The notes beneath the pieces were generated by a model that saw only the letters and a list, made by a program, of their open reading frames with translations, did not search any database and was not told where the DNA came from. Below are positions 57,265-64,000 of a DNA stretch of 64,000 nucleotides, piece after piece (the stretch's first letter is position 1; every line of letters begins with the position of its first letter). The DNA lies in the NCBI GenBank assembly GCA_027625915.1, contig JANTQA010000036.1, positions 12,855,001 to 12,919,000 of the forward strand, read 5' to 3'. The translations under genes were made by a program, and so were the position numbers. The DNA is from Anaeramoeba flamelloides. Its lineage: Eukaryota > Metamonada > Anaeramoebidae.

Positions 57265-58275
57265 AATTTATTCTGTAATAATATTTATAACAGATTTTTT
57301 CGAAGCAAGTGAACCATGTGTAACTAATATCATTAACATCCAATTACAAAATACTTGAATTATAGAGAAATCTAGGGTGATATTAATTCCTTCAGATCCA
57401 AAGACATAAACAAACTGAACCTAACCAATGCATATTGCAAATGGATATTACAAACACTAAATACAAACCAAAAGAAAACAAAGTACCAAGAAAATTCAAA
57501 TTCTAATCCCAGATACAATTAAAATTCCAAACAAGATAATAAAAACCAACAATACTAAACCGAACCATACCCCAATTCCCAAGCACAAAGTAACACAAAC
57601 CCAAAAACCATGTATCAAACGATACTATTAAAAAACTAATAATAAAAAAAAAATCAAAAAACTAAAGAGATCAGAATAAATTGGATACTTTTTGATTTAA
57701 ACAAATAAAACCAAATAAATTCTCAAATCAAAGAAAAAATAACTTTGTAACCCGATTCTCTTTTACATTTGCCAGAAATATTTAAATGAACCTATTCTGA
57801 AATATAAAACGATGGGTATTGATTAATATGTATTAATATTTCACTTCAATTTTTTATTGACCAATTTACAAATCGAGCCACGAACAAAGAGGATTTTTCA
57901 TAAATTGTAAAAAAAAATTCCACACTTATTGGGAAATACCCTATGATTTTTATCATGTTAATTTCAATTGTGAATCAGGAGATTAACACTAAAAATATTT
58001 TTTTTATACATAAAAAAAAAAAAAAAAAAATGGAATTTTGAAATTTAAAATTTTATTAAAGAATGTTCTATAATTATTAAATTAACGATGATAAAATTGA
58101 ATACTATATTGTTATTAGATTTGAACAATATTTTTTAGATAAAATAAAATCAAAAAAGAAATAATAATAATTAAAGATAATATATGTATATAGACCTTTA
58201 ATGTTTTTTATATTTATATTCACCAAGGATAATTTCCCTTTTAAGTTGGTTTTTTAAGGTTGAATCCATTGTAAG
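57265..58275. other. Gene-free 3' flank of the RRP8-type gene
   Basis: AT-rich, with an A/C-rich stretch at 57.4-57.62 kb (ACCAAACC- and ACAAACC-like units) and an A run near 58.01-58.03 kb. I see no gene. Confidence 0.4.
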
Positions 58276-60564
58276 TTATCTCTTAAATTTTTTAACATTT
58301 ATAATCAAAAAATAATTATTTGATCTATCAATTTTTTGAGCTTTAAATCCAATTTTTGAAATTCCTTTTATCAATTTATTAATATTCTTAGCCGTTGAAA
58401 TTACAACTGCAATTTTCATTTCACTACTTTATATTAACAAAACAGTGATAAATAAAATGAATTAGCATAGAAAAAATAAATAAAATTAATTAGCATATGA
58501 AAAATATTATGAGAAAAAAAAATAATAATTTTTCAAAGATTAAAAAAAAAATGAAATAATATCTTTTTTTCAATACTTACCCGATTTTTAAAATACGGTA
58601 CCCTTCTAGTAAGTAGTCAATATAAGTAGATCCGATTAATGAAAGATAAAATACTACCATATCAATACTTGAATCTTCTAAAGGAACCTTTATACATGTA
58701 ATAAGAAATATTGTTTTTTTAAGTTATGAAATTGTATTCCACAAATGGTAAATCTTGAATGACGAAATTAAGTCTTGATTTTATTTTTATTTTGTTTATG
58801 ATAGAACTGATTTAAATACTGATTAAGTGGAAATTTTTTTTTTTTGATTTTTTCACAAAATCTTGGATTTTAAAAAGTATAATAATTTCACTCCAAAAAT
58901 TATTTTCACTTTTTTTAATTAGAACCACATTTTTTTTTTGAAATTATTTTAAATTTCTAAATGAATTTAAAAGATCAAAATTCAAGAACTTTCAATTTAA
59001 AACTTTTTACAATTCTAAAATTTATAAAAACTGGTAAACTAAAAAACACTTTTTGACTTTTCGCTTTTGGCTTTTCTAAAAAACTGTTTCTAGTTTTTGA
59101 AAGCCAAGAAATATTATTTCAGGCGAATAACTTTTAAACAAATTTCAAACAAATTTGAAATGTTCTCTTTGAGAGTCAATTGTTTTTACCCTTTTTTTGG
59201 GCTTTCAAAAATTTTTCAGTAAGTATTTGAAAAAATATGAAAGAATAAAAAATGTTGAAATATGATCAGAATTTTCAGTCTGAAAGTCTTGAAAGTATTT
59301 AGATGGATTGTGTTCTTCTTTTGATGTTTTGTTTTAGAATCTATTTCTTGTGAATAATCTTGTTATTTTCTAATTAAGAAATGAAAATTTATTATTTCAA
59401 GTTTCCAAATGTTTTAGTAATTATTTGTTGAAAAAAAACTCAAGATCGACATAAAATGAATGAAAAATAATATTCTTGAGAGATAGAATCTAAACTGTCC
59501 TTAATTTGCTGGGAGAAAGTTTTAAATAGTGATTATTATTTTAATTAGAAAATATTTTTATAAATGTTAAGAAAGAAAAGTTAGTTACGTGTGAGATGTT
59601 ACATTCTGTTACCCATGAGTTTGTTGAACAAAGATCAAAAGAATAAACTTTTTGTCTGACACTCTTTTCCAATCGCCCTTTTGTTGGTCAGCAAAGTGTA
59701 TATAATAGAAAATGAGTTAATTAAATGGAAAAAAAATAAAAAAATAGATAAATGGGTTTGAATTAGTAATTTGTAACAATTAAACCAAACCATGGCAAGA
59801 AAAAGAATTACTTCTAGAAACTCGAAATTAGTCTTCGGTTTAAAAAATGGTTCAGATTAAATTGAAAAAATAACAAATAAATTTGATAAAGATCAGAAAA
59901 TGAAAAAGATCAAGAAAAAAGAAAGAAAGTACCTTCACCGGCACCCAAATCAGCTATTTTTAAGTTCTGAGTACGAGTTTTTATTTCTTCAATTATAACA
60001 TCTAAAGGATTGTTGTCCCATTTTTTCACCTGCTCTTTATAAACTTGATGGTACTTTTGATTTAAATAGGGTTGTATTTATTTTTTAAGTAGACATATCC
60101 AAAACCCAATAATGAAAAAAAAAAAATCATGAGATATCAAAAAAAAAGACAATTATTTTTTTTAAATTGTTCTTTATTACCACGAAAATATTTAAGAGAC
60201 TGTTCACCAGTCATACTACACAACTTTTCATTTAATAATCGGAATCTTGCTCCTTTTAGTTTCTTTTTGGTTTTGGAATTTTTTTTTTTGTTGATCTGTG
60301 TATACCTTGGTTGCTTTGGTATTGGTTTTTCCTTTGTTTTTTACCCATCCCAAAGAAATTTTTTGTAAAGTGTTTTGGTTTATTTTTAAGTTTAAGTTCA
60401 TTAATTTCATTTTGTTTTACTTGATCCTTTTCTTTTTTTATTTCCTTTTCTTTTTTTTTTTGATTTTGTTTTTGTTTTTGCTTCTACTTTAGATTTCTTT
60501 TTTTATTGAATTTCTTGTTATTATTTGTATTTCTTCCTTTTTTAAATGACTTCTTTTGATCCAT
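58276..60564 (-). CDS. RRP8: RRP8-type nucleolar rRNA methyltransferase (split gene)
   Basis: SAM-dependent methyltransferase. The family makes m1A in 25S/28S rRNA in the nucleolus. Phase-matched exons (minus strand): 60053-59933 (YHQVYKEQVKKWDNNPLDVI, IADLGAGEG), 59677-59589 (RLEKSVRQKVYSFDL), 58687-58581 (VPLEDSSIDMVVFYLSLIGS, LLEGYRILKIG), 58423-58276 (EMKIAVVISTAKNINKLIKG, to TAA). SAM-binding GAGEG and the acidic Asp of FDL are present, followed by the family-specific NISH-VPLEDSSIDM. Upstream, 60270-60150 encodes GARFRLLNEKLCSMTGEQSL, the conserved RRP8 block. A Lys-rich N-terminus starts at ATG 60564-60562 (MDQKKSFKKGRN). In the N-terminal part the frame changes at long A runs, and the splice into exon 60053 lacks a phase-consistent donor, so this end is unresolved. 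Intron 58688-59588 carries a copy of element F. Confidence 0.82.
58900..59350. repeat. Inverted-repeat element F, copy 3 (RRP8 intron)
   Basis: Matches F1 and F2: CAAGAACTTTCAATTTAAAA, AAAAACACTTTTTGACTTTT and AAGTCTTGAAAGTATTTAGA. The right end GATTGTGTTCTTCTTTTGAT is a worn terminal repeat. It lies within the 901-bp RRP8 intron. Confidence 0.6.
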
Positions 60565-61721
60565 TTGAAAAATTAGAAAGTTTATTCACAAAAATATAAA
60601 AAGGAAAATAATGAAAACCATTTTCATTTTGGAAAATTCAATTAACCAATTTTTTCTTTGAGGAAGATTAATTTTTGATTATTAATATATCTTGATCATC
60701 AAACTTTATCGGTTTAAGAACATTTTTAACATATTTGATCAGATATTTTGACTTGGAAGTTAAAAAGATCAAAACATATATAATACTGTAAAAATCCAAT
60801 TCTCAGAATTACAATTTTTCTCAAAGTCCTATAAAAAAGATTAATATAATACCTCAAAATATCATTTCTAATTAACGATCTAAAGATATTTGGTTTTTTT
60901 CAGCAAATAATTAATTCATAAAATTAGGAACCTGAAGTTAAAAATTTTTGTTTTTTAATTGGAAAATAACCTATAAAGTAGATTATTTAGGGATTCCTGT
61001 GAATATTCTAATTTAACATTAATTAACAATATATTTGGTAATTTTTGTCACTTTGTTATATCATAACACAATTTCCTGGAATGATTCGACAAACAATTCA
61101 AAGTTAAAACTTTGAGATTAGTAATTTATTTTAAATGAAAAAACTAAAACTTGTATTTATAATATAACAAGAGAAAAATATTCATTTGGTTTTAATTGTC
61201 CTTTTCTTTATTAAAAAAGTTCAAACAAATTGAGTAATGAACCATAACCTACTTTTTTGTAAACTCTATTCAGTAAAGAAAAAATGCCCGAAAATTAAGT
61301 GAAAATTTTATCTATTTATATTTTTCAACTCAAGAAAAAAAAAACTCTAGCAGATATTGTGCTATACCACTACCCAAAAATATTCTCTTTCCAACTCAAA
61401 ACCAAAATACAATTTTTGTTTGTTTCAAGAGTGATTTTTAGGTATTTCACAAAAAAAAAACTTTTCACTTGATACAAAATGGTTGATTGGAAAAAATAAA
61501 TATGTTGAATGACCAATTTTATTGTGGAAAATTTGCTTTTTTTCAAGAACACTGATACCGATAATATTTGAGGTCAGATATTTGTTACATAATTTGTAAA
61601 TGAAAAGTCAAAATCATTTTTCTTCCTTTTTTCGGTGTTAAATAATTCAAAAGCAATTTGAAAATTTTCTTCTTTTTTAAGAACAACTAATTTCATTACT
61701 GGGGAAAATTTCAAACAACAA
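60565..61721. promoter_or_regulatory. Divergent intergenic region between RRP8- and AP-4-beta-type genes
   Basis: 1.16 kb between two start codons pointing away from each other, so it must hold both promoters. No conserved element or transposon is recognised. The AP-4 start context CAACAAATGAG and the RRP8 start context AAATGGATC are A-rich upstream. Confidence 0.5.
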
Positions 61722-62903
61722 ATGAGTGTTGATCCGCTCAAGACTTTAGAAAATTTATTAATATCTTCAAAAAATGCAAAAGATCACGAAAACACATTTA
61801 TGAAAATGTTAGAAATGGTGCACATGAATGAGGATCTTAGCCCACTTTTCCGTCACGTGACACCTTTCATTAAAACCAATTCAAACAAAATCAAAAAATT
61901 GATTTTTGAGTATCTCGTAGATTGCAGTTCCAAACAAAGAAGCTTTTCGCTTCTCAGTTATGGGAAACTTGTTGAAGAATCAAAGCGTCCTGATCCAATT
62001 ACACGTGGGCTTGCTATTAAAACCTTTTCCAAACTGTAATTCATTTTTTAAATAACACCTTGCAAAAACTTCTATGAACATCTTTCGATCTTCAATCTCT
62101 TTTGCGAAGAAAGAAAATAAAAAAAAAAAAAAAAATAAAAAAATAAAAAAGAAAAATCCACTCCCATAAAACAAAAAGTAAAAAATTTTTGACTTGGAAG
62201 ATTCGAATCTTTCTTGTAAAAAAATAAAGAAAGAAAGAAAGAAAGAAAGAAAGGAAGAAAGAAAGAAAGAAAGAAAGAAAAAAACACAATACGACAACAC
62301 ACCTAATTTAATGAATCGGATCTATTTTTTCCATCTTTTCTTTTGATCGTCTAATTTTCAACTAAATCGCTCTTTTTTTCAATCCATAATTTATTCTTCT
62401 TACCACCTTACTTAAATCAAAGATTTGACTGGAAAAGTCAAGAAGAATTTACAAAGGTCTTAAACTTGGGGTTAGTTGATAAATCGGCTTATGTTCGACG
62501 CATTTCACTTGTTGGTGTCTTAAGACTTTACAAATTGGGATTTGGAAAACTAAATTCAAAAATTCTGTCAATGATCGAAAATTCAGTTTTTGAAAAAGAC
62601 CCTTTAGTTTCGATCACAGCTGTTTGTGTTCTCCAAGAAATTTCATTACAGATGAAATCGATCAGCTTAATAAAAAAAAAGATTATATTTTCACTTTTGC
62701 AAAGAATTAATTCTTTTCCTCAATGTGGGCAATGCATAATTTTAGAAATTATCTCAAAATACGCCCCGTCTGATGAAAGTGAAACGATTCTCATTTTAAA
62801 TTCATGTGAAAAATTTTTTGCTGTTCCAAACGCAGCAATAGTTTTGGCTGTATCCAAAATTTTTATTAATTGTGCTTATGATCTTCCCAAATTAAAACAA
62901 CAA
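61722..62903 (+). CDS. AP-4 complex beta subunit, N-terminal exons (gene continues beyond the window)
   Basis: Beta adaptin of the AP-4 coat, which sorts cargo at the trans-Golgi network in other eukaryotes. Exon 1 is 61722-62035 (ATG in CAACAAATGAGTG) and exon 2 is 62423-62903. The phase-2 junction gives TFSKL-FDWKSQEEF. Adaptin solenoid blocks: KKLIFEYLVDCSS (residues 58-70), DPITRGLAIKTFSKL (about 91-105) and GLVDKSAYVRRISLVGVLRL. RGLA and DKxSYVRR match AP-4 beta (human RGLALRS, DKASYVRR) better than AP-1/2 (RALAVRT, DPYVRK) or AP-3. Exon 2 ends at PKLKQQ with donor GTATGG (62904). No further exon is recognised before the right edge, so intron 2 exceeds 1 kb. Residues 1-264 are present, and the trunk end, hinge and ear lie outside. 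Confidence 0.78.
62223..62281. repeat. (GAAA)n microsatellite in AP-4 beta intron 1
   Basis: About 14 GAAA units with one GGAA interruption, inside the 387-bp intron. The Phe/Leu/Ser-rich minus-strand open stretches across it are not genes. Confidence 0.85.
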
Positions 62904-64000
62904 GTATGGATCTATTTTTCCTTTTCTTATTCCTTTTCAATTATTCAATATCCCTTTTCATTCTTATTTCTTAATTATTAAAGTTAAAATTCCTTTATTT
63001 TTCTAAAGTCAGAAACAATTTAAAAAGTTGAAATTAATAAATACTATTATTTTCCAAGAAAAAAAATGAAAATTTTTTGTTCAAATTTTCCAAAATAATT
63101 TTCTAGTTTATCAGTTGAAAGAAAACCCAAAGATCTTTACAACATCTTTTAGAAATGATATTTTTAGACAAGAAATTAAACTTTTTGAGTTAACTTTAAG
63201 ACAAATTTTTTTACTCTGGTAATTTGGTTGTAACAGTTATAATTAATATTCATTTTGGAAATTGAAATAAAAATTTTCATTTCTAATTGGAAAATAACAG
63301 TACTTAACAATGAAAGATTATTGATTTGAAAATAAAAATCTATTCCAAATAATACTAATAAATCCTTCCGCAAATAAATACTGCGATTTGAATTTTAAAT
63401 GGGATGAATTTTTTCACTTCATCTTCAATTTTGAAATATTTCCAATGTTTAGAATTCACTTTCAAAAACAAACCATGTTCTTTTTTTTTACTTTTATATG
63501 AGAGGTTTATTCAATTGAAATGAGATAATCAAATTTTTAAAATTATTTATTACTTTTATTGGAAAGTACCGATAAATTCAAATAAATATCTGAAAATTTT
63601 CACTTCATTTTCCATTTTACAAATTGTTTTACACAAGCTTTGAAGAAAGTATTTTATTCTTTTAAATGTTAAAAAACTTTGTTAAATTGGTTGTGCTTTC
63701 AAAAGGTTCTTTCTCTTGAGTTGTTTTAAAAGTTGAGATATGAGATTACAAAATGGGAAATTGAAGTAAAAATTTTATCAAATATATTTGAATTTATCAG
63801 TATATACAACCAAAACGATATTAACTTCAATAATAACCAGGAATATTTGAATTTTCCATCTAAGTGTCACAAATTCGCGGATATTGTCACTTGTTCGCAA
63901 AAGACTCCATTTTTCGAGAATAAATACTTTTTTGTCAATAAATAATTGTTTCTTCACGAATAAACTAATTTTTCTCAAAATAGTGTTGTTTTTTTTTGTG
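62904..64000. other. AP-4 beta intron 2, running off the window
   Basis: AT-rich sequence after the GTATGG donor. I searched for the next adaptin repeat and found none. The short open stretches at 63.73-63.98 kb on both strands have no motif. Confidence 0.45.

Noticed and set aside
62072-62302. Overlapping minus-strand open frames of Phe/Leu/Ser
   Set aside because: They are translations of the GAAA/poly(A) microsatellite in the AP-4 beta intron, with no start context or homology.

Overview
This is an AT-rich window from the nuclear genome of a single-celled eukaryote. Genes are split by spliceosomal introns (donors mostly GTAAGT, GTAAAT or GTAACT; acceptors such as AAATAG, CAAAG, AAAAG), the standard code fits every gene, and several proteins carry Lys/Glu/Asn low-complexity runs. 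A RasGEF, a BTB/RCC1 protein, a PDK1-type kinase and AP-4 together suggest an amoeboid protist such as an anaeramoebid or another amoeba. That assignment is inference, not something the sequence proves.

Host genes, left to right: a SPRY protein (3073-3591, +); a PDK1-type AGC kinase with a C-terminal PH domain (5096-15228, -, five exons); a RasGEF of about 1461 residues (22121-33917, -, four exons); a BTB/POZ protein with RCC1 repeats (47826-55119, -, three exons); an RRP8-type nucleolar rRNA methyltransferase (58276-60564, -, at least five exons); and the 5' part of an AP-4 beta-subunit gene (61722 to beyond the right edge, +), divergent from RRP8. I assembled the split genes by hand from family similarity plus matching intron phases. 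In PDK1, RasGEF and BTB/RCC1 all the joined phases agree.

Most of the remaining sequence is transposon-derived. The left edge holds a Kolobok/MULE-like transposase fragment. A 5.6-kb LINE with RRM-bearing ORF1 and APE-RT ORF2 lies at 34146-39734, flanked by a perfect 15-bp target-site duplication and inserted inside a smaller inverted-repeat element. A 292-bp 5'-truncated LINE with a 19-bp duplication lies in a BTB-gene intron, and two older LINE relics lie at about 1.1 and 21 kb. Non-autonomous DNA transposons include Harbinger-like (TWA duplications), two mariner-like families (TA), a TTAA-specific family, palindromic foldback elements, a 3-bp TCA-duplicating element and an iteron-rich family.

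Two features stand out. Five host introns are each 3.6-3.9 kb and loaded with nested transposons, including a three-layer nest in BTB intron 1. An unusual modular repeat also recurs at about eight sites: chains of 60-90-bp near-perfect hairpins joined by a linker close to GTGCCGTAGAGTGCCTAGG. Several loci (transposase, LINE, RRP8) change frame exactly at A/T homopolymers, which may be assembly error.
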